From Neorhizobium populisoli (GTDB lineage: Bacteria > Pseudomonadota > Alphaproteobacteria > Rhizobiales > Rhizobiaceae), in assembly GCF_019430945.1 (NCBI RefSeq), contig NZ_JAHYCB010000012.1:1-64000 (forward strand): a stretch of DNA of 64,000 nt, given 5' to 3'. Positions 34,932 to 42,589 of this stretch are shown piece by piece; the stretch's first letter is position 1, and each line of letters begins with the position of its first letter. Under the pieces are notes generated by a model. It made no database searches. It was given only the letters and a program-made list of their open reading frames with translations, and was not told the DNA's origin. Made by a program: the position numbers and the translations under genes.

Positions 34932-36107
34932 CTAGGCGCGTTCGGCGATCTCGGTGAGACCGCCGGCAATCAGCTTGGCGGTAATTTCGATCGTGTTCAC
35001 GCCGACCGCGCCGATCGAATAGGAAGCCCCGACTGCTGCCCAGCGCGCCGCCAGAACGGCATCGCCGGTGTTGAGATAAACGGCCAGGAAGACGCCGACG
35101 AAGACATCTCCCGCTCCGGTAACATCGACGGGGTCGAGTACAAGAGCAGGCACGATGACCGGGGCGGACCTTGGCTGAATGAGAGCGGAGCCACCGGCAC
35201 CCATCGTCAATACGACGCTTGCGTCAGTATCCTCGATACGGCGGGCGAGCGCCGCCACAAGCTCATCGTCTTCGATATCCAGATTCATGATTTGCCGGGC
35301 TGCGGGCCTGCTCATGAAAATGAAATCGCAGCTTCGGCAGAGTTCGTCGAAGGCCGCTGGTGTTCTCCAATGGGCGGGTAAGCCTGTCGTATCGATCGTC
35401 ACCAGGTCCGGCCGAGTCGTGCCGGTGAAATGGAATTCATCGAGCAAGCCGACGCGAAAACCTTCGAGATGAAGGCAGCGGCGTCCGGCTTTTTCAGCCG
35501 CTTCGGCGAGATAGTCGCGAATGCGTGGCGCTGGAAGCGAAAGCGGTTCATTGAGGATGGTGCGACGTCCGCCGGTCTCGACGATAATGACGCTGCGGGA
35601 CAGTCGCCCGCCCGCGACACGCTCGACCGCATCGACATTCAGTCCGAATTCCAGAAGTTGAGAAAGTGCCCAATCGCTTTCCGGATCGTCGCCGAGGGAG
35701 GAAATGAGGTCGACCGCCACTGGGAAGTCGCCGCCAAGGCGGCTCGCCGCAATCGCCACATTGGCAGCCGGGCCGCCGACCGATCGATGGATGAGTTTGG
35801 CCGAGACGCGGCTGCCCGCCGGCGGCATTTCCTCGGTCAGGATAGAATGGTCGGTGCTGACATAGCCGATCGTCGTCAGGCGTGGCGCATCGGGAAGCAG
35901 GGCGGCGCCGTTGCGCGCCCTTTCGGTCTGCCCAACCAGTGACCGGGCAACTGAATTCGGCCGATAGCCCAGCCGCTTGACAGCGTCGAACACCGCAATG
36001 CGGTTCTGTTCCGTCACCGCCGCATTGCCGTTCACGACACGGCTGACTGTGCCGATGGAGACCTGCGCCAGCCGCGCGACATCCTTGATGGTGGCACGGC
36101 TTTTCAT
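34932..36107 (-). CDS. LacI-type DNA-binding domain fused to a PfkB-family carbohydrate kinase
   Basis: The 391-residue protein (numbered from ATG 36107) has a complete LacI helix-turn-helix and hinge at residues 5-60 (ATIKDVARLAQVSIGTVSRV, YRPNSVARSL). Instead of the periplasmic-binding-like effector domain, residues about 76-385 form a ribokinase/PfkB fold: SVGGPAANVAIAASRLGG (signature 1), DTTGLPAHW, and the ATP/anion-hole signature DPVDVTGAGDVFVG with catalytic Asp334. The frame is open upstream to TTG 36155, but the domain begins at 36107. The kinase residues are intact, so the fold may sense its sugar by binding or by phosphorylating it. It sits between the Ugp-like operon and the EEP gene, both preceded by its likely operator. 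Confidence 0.88.
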   Translation of the reverse strand: MKSRATIKDVARLAQVSIGTVSRVVNGNAAVTEQNRIAVFDAVKRLGYRPNSVARSLVGQTERARNGAALLPDAPRLTTIGYVSTDHSILTEEMPPAGSRVSAKLIHRSVGGPAANVAIAASRLGGDFPVAVDLISSLGDDPESDWALSQLLEFGLNVDAVERVAGGRLSRSVIIVETGGRRTILNEPLSLPAPRIRDYLAEAAEKAGRRCLHLEGFRVGLLDEFHFTGTTRPDLVTIDTTGLPAHWRTPAAFDELCRSCDFIFMSRPAARQIMNLDIEDDELVAALARRIEDTDASVVLTMGAGGSALIQPRSAPVIVPALVLDPVDVTGAGDVFVGVFLAVYLNTGDAVLAARWAAVGASYSIGAVGVNTIEITAKLIAGGLTEIAERA

Positions 36108-36216
36108 GGCTTGGGCTGTGTTCCGTCGAGAGAGGGCAGTTGAAGGTTCATGCAATCGTCACAAAAGAGAATCGGAAGTTTCACACTAGAGGCCTAATTC
36201 CATCATGCGCATGAAA

Positions 36217-36229
36217 TGAAACGTTTTCT
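36217..36229. promoter_or_regulatory. Operator TGAAACGTTTTCT before the EEP gene
   Basis: Matches the reverse complement of the site at 34801-34813 in 12 of 13 positions. It lies 39 bases before the EEP-family ATG and about 110 before the LacI/PfkB start, so a bound protein could control both directions. Confidence 0.65.
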
Positions 36230-36267
36230 TTAAATTCATGCAATTCAATTTCACGCGAGGCCTTCTT

Positions 36268-37149
36268 ATGCTGATCACGACCTACAATATCCAATACACC
36301 CGCGGCCGCGATGACCGTTTCGATCTGGAACGGATTGTCGAAACCGTCAAGGACAGCGATATCATCGCCTTGCAGGAAGTCGAGAATTACTGGGACCGTT
36401 CCGGTAATATCAGCCAGGCCGACGAGATCGCCCGCTTGCTGCCCGATCACTTCTTCGTCTGGGGTCCGACCGTCGACGTGCTGAAGGTTTCGGACGCGGA
36501 AGGCAAGAAGCCGACCGAATACAAGCGCCGCCAGTTCGGTAACATGATCCTGTCGCGTTATCCTATCCTGTCGACCCGCAACCACATGTATCCGAAGTTT
36601 ACTGCGCCTGGCCCGCACACGATCCAGCGCGGCGCGATCGAGGCGCTGATCGATCTGCCAAGCGGCCCGGTCCGCTTTTATTCGACCCATCTCGATCACC
36701 TCGCCAGCCGCCACCGCATGGTCCAGTTGCAGGAACTCATCAACGTCTCCAACCGTGCCTTCCAGGATGGCCCTGCGATCGGCGGCCGCGAGATCGTCCC
36801 GTCCTGGCGTGAAGAACCGGCGCTACCGGACATGCCGCGCGAAGCGATACTGCTTGGCGACTTCAATTTCGAGCCGACCTCGCCGGAATATGAGTGGATC
36901 TGCGGCTCGGTAAACCGCTGGCACGGCCGCCTGCCGGATGCATCCGGTTTCGTGGATGCCTTCGTGGCGGCCGGCGGTGCAGAAGATCAGGGTCATACCC
37001 TTTATCGCGACTTCGCAGCGAAGACCGGTATCCGCATCGATTATTGCTTCGTCCCGACCTGGCTCTCCAACCGGATCGCCAAGGTCTGGGTGGACGAGCA
37101 GGCCGATGGATCGGACCACCAGCCGCTTCGCATCGAAATCGACCTCTGA
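36268..37149 (+). CDS. Endonuclease/exonuclease/phosphatase (EEP) family phosphodiesterase
   Basis: The 293-residue protein has the EEP/DNase I fold motifs in order: TTYNIQY (4-10), LQEVEN with metal-ligand Glu37, TQRG-like TIQRGAIEAL, STHLDHLASRHRMVQL, GDFNFEP (197-203) and SDHQPLRIEI (about 282). No signal peptide is present with ATG 36268, so it is probably cytoplasmic. Members cleave nucleic acid, inositol phosphate, sphingomyelin or other phosphodiesters. Beside a UgpB-like transporter and under the same operator, hydrolysis of an imported phosphodiester is the simplest reading, but this is inference. Confidence 0.85.
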   Translation: MLITTYNIQYTRGRDDRFDLERIVETVKDSDIIALQEVENYWDRSGNISQADEIARLLPDHFFVWGPTVDVLKVSDAEGKKPTEYKRRQFGNMILSRYPILSTRNHMYPKFTAPGPHTIQRGAIEALIDLPSGPVRFYSTHLDHLASRHRMVQLQELINVSNRAFQDGPAIGGREIVPSWREEPALPDMPREAILLGDFNFEPTSPEYEWICGSVNRWHGRLPDASGFVDAFVAAGGAEDQGHTLYRDFAAKTGIRIDYCFVPTWLSNRIAKVWVDEQADGSDHQPLRIEIDL

Positions 37150-37171
37150 TTTCAGCCGGTAATGACAAGAG

Positions 37172-37210
37172 CGCTCCGGGAAACCCTCTTTTGAGTCAAA
37201 GCCCGGAGCG
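37172..37210 (+). terminator. Hairpin after the EEP gene
   Basis: CGCTCCGGG / CCCGGAGCG, a 9-bp perfect stem with a 21-base loop, 22 bases after the stop. No T-run on the 3' side. Confidence 0.5.
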
Positions 37211-37219
37211 AGCACATCA

Positions 37220-37265
37220 GTTGCAAGAAATGCAACAGTACGGGCGCTATTTTCAATTTTTGAAA
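37220..37265. promoter_or_regulatory. Two inverted repeats upstream of the oligopeptide ABC operon
   Basis: GTTGCA-N5-TGCAAC (37220-37236) and TTTCAA-TTT-TTGAAA (37251-37265) are both perfect. They lie 46-90 bases before the binding-protein ATG and are good candidate repressor or activator sites. No regulator gene is adjacent except the LysR genes after the operon. Confidence 0.45.
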
Positions 37266-37310
37266 TGGCAGGAGGACGCTAGACTGAGCTTGTATCTGGG
37301 AGGATTCCAA

Positions 37311-38846
37311 ATGATCAAGCTTAAGCGGGCCGTCGGCTCAACCCTTTTTGCTATTACGCTCAGCCTTTCGCTTTCCACCGCACCCGCCTTCGCCAAGAAG
37401 GCCGACGATACGCTGCGTGTGGCGATGGCCGAGGAAATTCTCAATCTCGATTATAATTACACGACCAAGCGCGAATATATCATCCTTGCGCAGATGACAG
37501 ATGCGTCGCTCTTCGACGTCGATCCGAAAACTCAGGAAATCGTCCCTTCCGTCGCAAGCGGCTATAAATTTATCGACGACAAGACGCTGGACGTGACTTT
37601 GCGCACGGATGTCAAATTCCATGACGGTTCAGTGCTGAATGCGGAGGATGTCGCCTATACCTATAACTGGATCATCGATCCGAAGAGTGAATCCAATGCG
37701 ACCGGCATTATCGGCCGCTGGCTGGACCGCGTCGAGGTCACTGGCGCCAATACGCTCCGCTTCCACATGAAGGCGGTTTATCCGCTGGCGCTGCGCGACA
37801 TGGCCCAGCGCATCATGTTGCGCAAGAAGGATACCTATAATCCGGGCGGCGTGGTCAACAAGAACGCCATGGCGCAGAAGGTCAACGGCACTGGTCCGTA
37901 CAAGGTCACCTCGTTCAAGCCCGGTCAGGAGGTAGTGCTGGAGCGTTTCGACGGTTTCTTCGGTCCGAAGCCGGCAATCAAGAAGATCATCGTGCGCAAC
38001 ATTCCCGATATCGGCACGCAGCAGGCCGAATTGATGGCCGGCGGTGTCGACTGGATGTTCAACGTGCCGCTCGACCTCGCCCAGAGTCTCGGTGCAACGC
38101 CGATCGCCAAGCACCTGAGCGGCCCGGATCTGCGCGTCAGCTTCGTGGTGCTGGATGCGGCCGGCTATACAGATCCGAAGGGGCCGCTGACCAAAGTCGA
38201 GGTTCGTCGGGCCATCAACTACGCTCTGAACCGTGGTGAAATGGCGAAATTCCTGATCGGCGGTTCGGCTGAGGGAATTCATACCGCCTGCCATCCGGCC
38301 CAATTCGGCTGCGACCAGAAATCGGTCGATTATCCTTACAATCCGGCCAAGGCCAAGGAAATGCTGAAGGCCGCCGGTTATCCGAACGGTTTCCCGCTCG
38401 ACCTCTGGGCCTATCGTGAGAAACCCGTCGCCGAAGCGGTCGCGGCGGACCTGACGGCCGCCGGCATCAAGGTGAACCTGCGGTATGTGAAGCTGGAATC
38501 GCTCGATCAGGCCCGGGCCAACAAGCAGATCTCCGCCTATATCGGCACCTGGGGGTCAGGCGGTACGGCGGATACGGCGGCGATCGCCCGCATCCATTTC
38601 TCCGACGAAACCGACCGCAATCTCTCCGGTGACGCGCAGCTCAACAAGGATGTGCTGGCGGCCGAACAGACCAATGACGAGAACAAGCGCCGCGAACTTT
38701 ACACCAAGGCGGTCGGCCGTATTGCTGATCAGGCCTATTGGGCGCCGCTCTTCACATATTCGGCCAATTATCTGGTCTCGCCGGAACTGAACTTCCCGCT
38801 CGATTCCGATGGCCTTCCGCGCCTCCAGAACGCAAGCTGGAAGTGA
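37311..38846 (+). CDS. Oligopeptide-type ABC transporter, periplasmic binding protein
   Basis: The 511-residue SBP family 5 protein has a signal peptide (IKLKRAVGSTLFAITLSLSL, cleaved near AFA-K) and family hallmarks: VKFHDGSVLNAEDVAYTYNW, NGTGPYKVTSFKPGQEVVLE, EVRRAINYALNRGEM and YPYNPAKAKEMLKAAGYPNG. GGGAGG precedes ATG 37311. Ligands range from peptides to nickel or opines and cannot be chosen here. It heads a five-gene operon. Confidence 0.92.
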   Translation: MIKLKRAVGSTLFAITLSLSLSTAPAFAKKADDTLRVAMAEEILNLDYNYTTKREYIILAQMTDASLFDVDPKTQEIVPSVASGYKFIDDKTLDVTLRTDVKFHDGSVLNAEDVAYTYNWIIDPKSESNATGIIGRWLDRVEVTGANTLRFHMKAVYPLALRDMAQRIMLRKKDTYNPGGVVNKNAMAQKVNGTGPYKVTSFKPGQEVVLERFDGFFGPKPAIKKIIVRNIPDIGTQQAELMAGGVDWMFNVPLDLAQSLGATPIAKHLSGPDLRVSFVVLDAAGYTDPKGPLTKVEVRRAINYALNRGEMAKFLIGGSAEGIHTACHPAQFGCDQKSVDYPYNPAKAKEMLKAAGYPNGFPLDLWAYREKPVAEAVAADLTAAGIKVNLRYVKLESLDQARANKQISAYIGTWGSGGTADTAAIARIHFSDETDRNLSGDAQLNKDVLAAEQTNDENKRRELYTKAVGRIADQAYWAPLFTYSANYLVSPELNFPLDSDGLPRLQNASWK

Positions 38847-38853
38847 CCGCAAA

Positions 38854-38887
38854 ACGGGCGGCGGATAAGATCACAGCCGCCGCCCGT
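38854..38887 (+). terminator. Hairpin between the oligopeptide binding protein and permease genes
   Basis: ACGGGCGGCGG / CCGCCGCCCGT, a perfect 11-bp stem with a 12-base loop, seven bases after the stop. Followed by CCTTGCCGTTGTC, so termination is probably partial. Confidence 0.6.
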
Positions 38888-38916
38888 CCTTGCCGTTGTC
38901 TTCCGGGAGAATGCCC

Positions 38917-39834
38917 ATGCTTAGATATATCCTTTTGCGCGGAGTGCTGGCGCTCGCCGTCGCGTTCACCGTTTCCCTCGCCGCCTTCCTGCTCCTGAAC
39001 GTTGCGACCGATCCAGCTCGCGCCATTGCCGGTGAGGATGCAACACCGGAAGTCGTGCAGACGATCCGCGTCCGTTATGGTCTCGACCAGCCCATGCCGG
39101 TCCGTTACGCACAATGGCTTGGCGGTGTCGTGCAGGGCGATTTCGGCGAGAGCTATTACTGGCATAAGCCGGTTGCCGAACTGGTGGCGGAGCGGGCAGG
39201 GGTAACGATCGCGCTGGCGCTGGCCGCCATGGCCGTGACGATCCTGATCGCCATTCCGCTCGGGGTGCTTGCGGCGCTCAATCCGAATTCATGGATAGAT
39301 CGCACGGCGCTCGGGGTGGCCGTGTCAGCGCAGGCCGTGCCGAATTTCTGGCTCGGCCTGATCATGATCATTCTCTTTTCCGTCACCTTCCCGATCTTCC
39401 CCGTCTCGGGTGATGCGACCTGGATGCATTTCGTTCTGCCGGCCTTCGTGCTCGGTGCGACATCGGTGCCTGCCGTCATGCGCCTCACCCGTACCGGCCT
39501 GATCGAGGTGATGGGCGCCGATTACATCCGCACTGCCCGCTCGAAGGGGTATAGCGGTGCAAGCCTCCTCTGGCGCCATGCTCTCCGAAACGCTTTGCTG
39601 CCGGTTATCTCGGTGCTGGCGGTGCAGCTCGGCCAGAAATTCGGCGGCTCGGTGATTACCGAAAGCATTTTCGCGCTGAACGGGCTCGGGCGGCTGGCGC
39701 TCGAATCCATCCTCGGTGCGGATATCCCGACCGTGCAAATGCTCATCTTCGTCTTCGCCATCGTCTTTGTGGTGATGAACCTGCTCGCCGATATCCTCAA
39801 TGCGGCGCTCGATCCCCGTATCCGGATAGGATGA
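38917..39834 (+). CDS. Oligopeptide-type ABC transporter permease (DppB type)
   Basis: The 305-residue permease has the DppB opening (LRYILLRGVLALAVAFTVSL), RYGLDQPMPVRYAQWLGGVV, QGDFGESY and the EAA-type loop (DYIRTARSKGYSGASLLWRH). ATG 38917 is six bases after GGGAGA; ATG 38911 is possible. It overlaps the next gene by four bases (ATGA). Confidence 0.9.
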   Translation: MLRYILLRGVLALAVAFTVSLAAFLLLNVATDPARAIAGEDATPEVVQTIRVRYGLDQPMPVRYAQWLGGVVQGDFGESYYWHKPVAELVAERAGVTIALALAAMAVTILIAIPLGVLAALNPNSWIDRTALGVAVSAQAVPNFWLGLIMIILFSVTFPIFPVSGDATWMHFVLPAFVLGATSVPAVMRLTRTGLIEVMGADYIRTARSKGYSGASLLWRHALRNALLPVISVLAVQLGQKFGGSVITESIFALNGLGRLALESILGADIPTVQMLIFVFAIVFVVMNLLADILNAALDPRIRIG

Positions 39835-40748
39835 CGCCTATGAATATCGGCATCGAACCGAACCTTACGGCTGCGGAAGAACCCGCGCCGCTGACGCCCC
39901 GCCAGATCATGCGCCGCCGCGCCCGCAAGCATCGCAGCCTGATGATCGGCGCCGGCATCATCCTCGTGCTCGCTTTCATCGCGCTCTTCGCGCCATTGCT
40001 CGCCCCGCATGATCCGTTCGTGCAGTCGCTCGGCAAGCGCATGCTGCCGCCAGTCTGGGTGCAGGGCGGCAACTGGGATTACCTGCTCGGCACCGACCAG
40101 AATGGCCGCGACTACCTGAGCCGCCTCATCTACGGCGCCCAGGTCTCGATGGTGATCGGCATCGGGGCCGCGACGATCGGCCTACTGATCGGCGTCACCC
40201 TCGGTGTGCTCGCCGGTTATTTCGGCGGCTGGGTCGACCATGCGGTGAGTTTCCTGCTGACGGCGCAACTGGCACTGCCAGGCCTGCTGCTCGCCATGGC
40301 ACTGGTTTTCATCATCGGACCGTCGGTCTGGGTGGTGATCGGCATTATCGGCGTGCTGCACTGGACCTATTATCTGGTCGTCACCCGCTCGGCGACGCAG
40401 CGCATCCGCCAGCTCGATTTCGTCGCTGCCGCATCTGCCTCGGGCGCCACGTCGCGCCAGATCATCTGGCATGAAATCCTGCCCAATCTCATCTCGCAGA
40501 TCATCGTCATCTTCACCTTCGAGCTCGGCATAGCGATCCTGGCGGAAGCGAGCCTCTCCTTCCTTGGTGTCGGCATCCAGCCGCCCACGCCCTCCTGGGG
40601 CCTGATGATCGCCGAAGGCAAGGCGATGATGTTCTACCGCCCCTGGCTGGTCATCCTGCCCGGCATCTGTCTTTTCGTGCTGGTCATCGGGGCGAACCTG
40701 ATGGGCGATGGTCTTCGCGATATCACCGCGCCGGAAGGGAGGAACTGA
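39831..40748 (+). CDS. Oligopeptide-type ABC transporter permease (DppC type)
   Basis: The 305-residue permease starts with a cytosolic stretch and the helix SLMIGAGIILVLAFIALFAP, followed by HDPFVQSLGKRMLPP, LLGTDQNGRDYLSRLIYGAQ, the EAA loop (DFVAAASASGATSRQIIWHE) and EASLSFLGVGIQPPTPSWG. This is the DppC order. Its stop overlaps the start of the ATPase gene. Confidence 0.9.
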   Translation: MTPMNIGIEPNLTAAEEPAPLTPRQIMRRRARKHRSLMIGAGIILVLAFIALFAPLLAPHDPFVQSLGKRMLPPVWVQGGNWDYLLGTDQNGRDYLSRLIYGAQVSMVIGIGAATIGLLIGVTLGVLAGYFGGWVDHAVSFLLTAQLALPGLLLAMALVFIIGPSVWVVIGIIGVLHWTYYLVVTRSATQRIRQLDFVAAASASGATSRQIIWHEILPNLISQIIVIFTFELGIAILAEASLSFLGVGIQPPTPSWGLMIAEGKAMMFYRPWLVILPGICLFVLVIGANLMGDGLRDITAPEGRN

Positions 40749-42589
40749 TGGCTCCGCTTCTCGAAATCCGCAATCTCTCCGTTTCACTGGAACTGCCGAA
40801 TGCCCGGCTGCATGCCGTGCGCGGCGCGACCGTCAGCCTTGATCGCGGCCAGACGCTTGGCATCGTCGGCGAAAGCGGTTCCGGCAAGTCGATGACCGCG
40901 TTGGCGCTGATGCGGCTTCTACCGCGCGGCGCGGAGGTGAATCTCGACCGGCTCGCCTTTGACAGCCAGGATCTGACTGCCGTTCCGGATGCCGTTTTCG
41001 CCCGCGAAATCCTCGGGCGCCGCATGGCGATGATCTTCCAGGAGCCGATGACCTCGCTCAACCCGGTCTATACGATCGGCCGGCAGTTGACCGAGGCCTC
41101 GGTGCGGCAAGGGGTGCTGAGCGCCAAGGTGGCGCATCAACGGGCGATCGCACTCCTTGACCGTACCGGCATTCCGGACCCGGCCGGCCGCATGTCGCAA
41201 TATCCGCACCAGCTTTCCGGTGGCCAGCGCCAGCGCGTGATGATCGCCATGGCGCTGATGATGGAACCGGAACTGCTGATCGCCGACGAGCCGACCACGG
41301 CGCTCGACGTCACGGTGCAGGCACAAATCCTCGAACTGCTGGCAGGCCTGCAGTGTGAAATGGGCATGGCGATGATCCTGATCTCGCACGATCTTGCCGT
41401 CGTATCCGAACATACGGACCGCGTTGCGGTCATGTATGGCGGCGAGATGATCGAGGAGGGCAGGGCGGCCGAGGTGATGGCCGCGGCGAAACATCCCTAT
41501 ACACAGGCGCTGCTCAAGGCTATTCCGCGCATGGATGGACCACCGGTGAAGCTCGCGGCAATCCCCGGCACGGTTCCATCAACGACCAGCATCCCTAAAG
41601 CCTGCATCTTCGCCTCCCGATGCGATTTCGTGCGCGATGTCTGCCGAAGTGGACGCCCGCCCGTGCAAGGATCGGACGAGCACTGGCGCCGCTGCATTCT
41701 GGGAGAAACGGAGCTTGCGACACAGCGTCAGGCTTCGCCCGTCGCCGCGATGGTCCGAAAGGCCGTCGAAGCCTCGACGGCGCCGGTCATCGAGGCGCGC
41801 GATATCGTGCAGGTATTCCAGTCTCGCCGTGGTCTGTTCGGGCCGAAGAAGGAAATCCGCGCCGTCGACGGTGTCAATCTCACCCTGAAGCGGGGCGAGA
41901 CACTGGCTTTGGTCGGTGAAAGCGGCTCCGGCAAGTCGACGTTGGCGCGCGTCATGCTCGGTCTCAGCCTGCCGACGTCCGGCAGCGTGCTGATGCGGGG
42001 CAAGACGCTTGGCGGCATGTCGCCGCGCGAGCGGGCGGCGCTGGTGCAGCCGGTGTTTCAGGATCCCTATTCCTCGCTCAATCCGCGCCGGACGCTGGCC
42101 GAAATCATCGTCCGGCCGCTGGAATTGCGTGGCGATGGAAATTCCCAGACCCGCCTCGCCCGGGTGCGGGAGGTGATGGACATGGTGCGGTTGCCGCAAC
42201 GGCTGATCCACAACTACCCGGCCCAGCTTTCTGGTGGCCAGCGGCAACGCGTGGCGATTGCGCGTGCACTCGTCACCTCGCCGGAAGCGCTGGTTTGCGA
42301 CGAACCGACTTCGGCGCTCGATGTCTCGGTGCAAGCGCAGATCCTCAATCTGCTGACCGATCTGCAGGCCAATCTGGGCCTCAGCTGCCTGGTCATCACC
42401 CACGACATGGGAGTCGTTCACCAGATCGCCAACCGCGTGGCGGTGATGCTGAAGGGCAAGCTTGTCGAGGAAGGCTCGACGGATGCGGTGCTGAACCATT
42501 CCTCCCATGAATATACCCGGACGCTGCTTGCCGCGGCACCTCGCTTCCGGGCCGAAGAAACCCGCCTGGAGTTTTCCGGACATGAATGA
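40748..42589 (+). CDS. Fused oligopeptide ABC transporter ATPase (DppD-DppF type)
   Basis: The 613-residue protein carries two ABC domains. The first has Walker A GESGSGKS (41-48), signature LSGGQRQRV and Walker B ELLIADEPTTALD, followed by an oligopeptide/dipeptide C-terminal segment with cysteines (KACIFASRCDFVRDVC) that in relatives binds an iron-sulfur cluster. The second has Walker A at about 390-397, LSGGQRQRV and [12 protein letters not shown]. Gene fusion of DppD and DppF is common in alphaproteobacteria. Confidence 0.92.
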   Translation: MAPLLEIRNLSVSLELPNARLHAVRGATVSLDRGQTLGIVGESGSGKSMTALALMRLLPRGAEVNLDRLAFDSQDLTAVPDAVFAREILGRRMAMIFQEPMTSLNPVYTIGRQLTEASVRQGVLSAKVAHQRAIALLDRTGIPDPAGRMSQYPHQLSGGQRQRVMIAMALMMEPELLIADEPTTALDVTVQAQILELLAGLQCEMGMAMILISHDLAVVSEHTDRVAVMYGGEMIEEGRAAEVMAAAKHPYTQALLKAIPRMDGPPVKLAAIPGTVPSTTSIPKACIFASRCDFVRDVCRSGRPPVQGSDEHWRRCILGETELATQRQASPVAAMVRKAVEASTAPVIEARDIVQVFQSRRGLFGPKKEIRAVDGVNLTLKRGETLALVGESGSGKSTLARVMLGLSLPTSGSVLMRGKTLGGMSPRERAALVQPVFQDPYSSLNPRRTLAEIIVRPLELRGDGNSQTRLARVREVMDMVRLPQRLIHNYPAQLSGGQRQRVAIARALVTSPEALVCDEPTSALDVSVQAQILNLLTDLQANLGLSCLVITHDMGVVHQIANRVAVMLKGKLVEEGSTDAVLNHSSHEYTRTLLAAAPRFRAEETRLEFSGHE

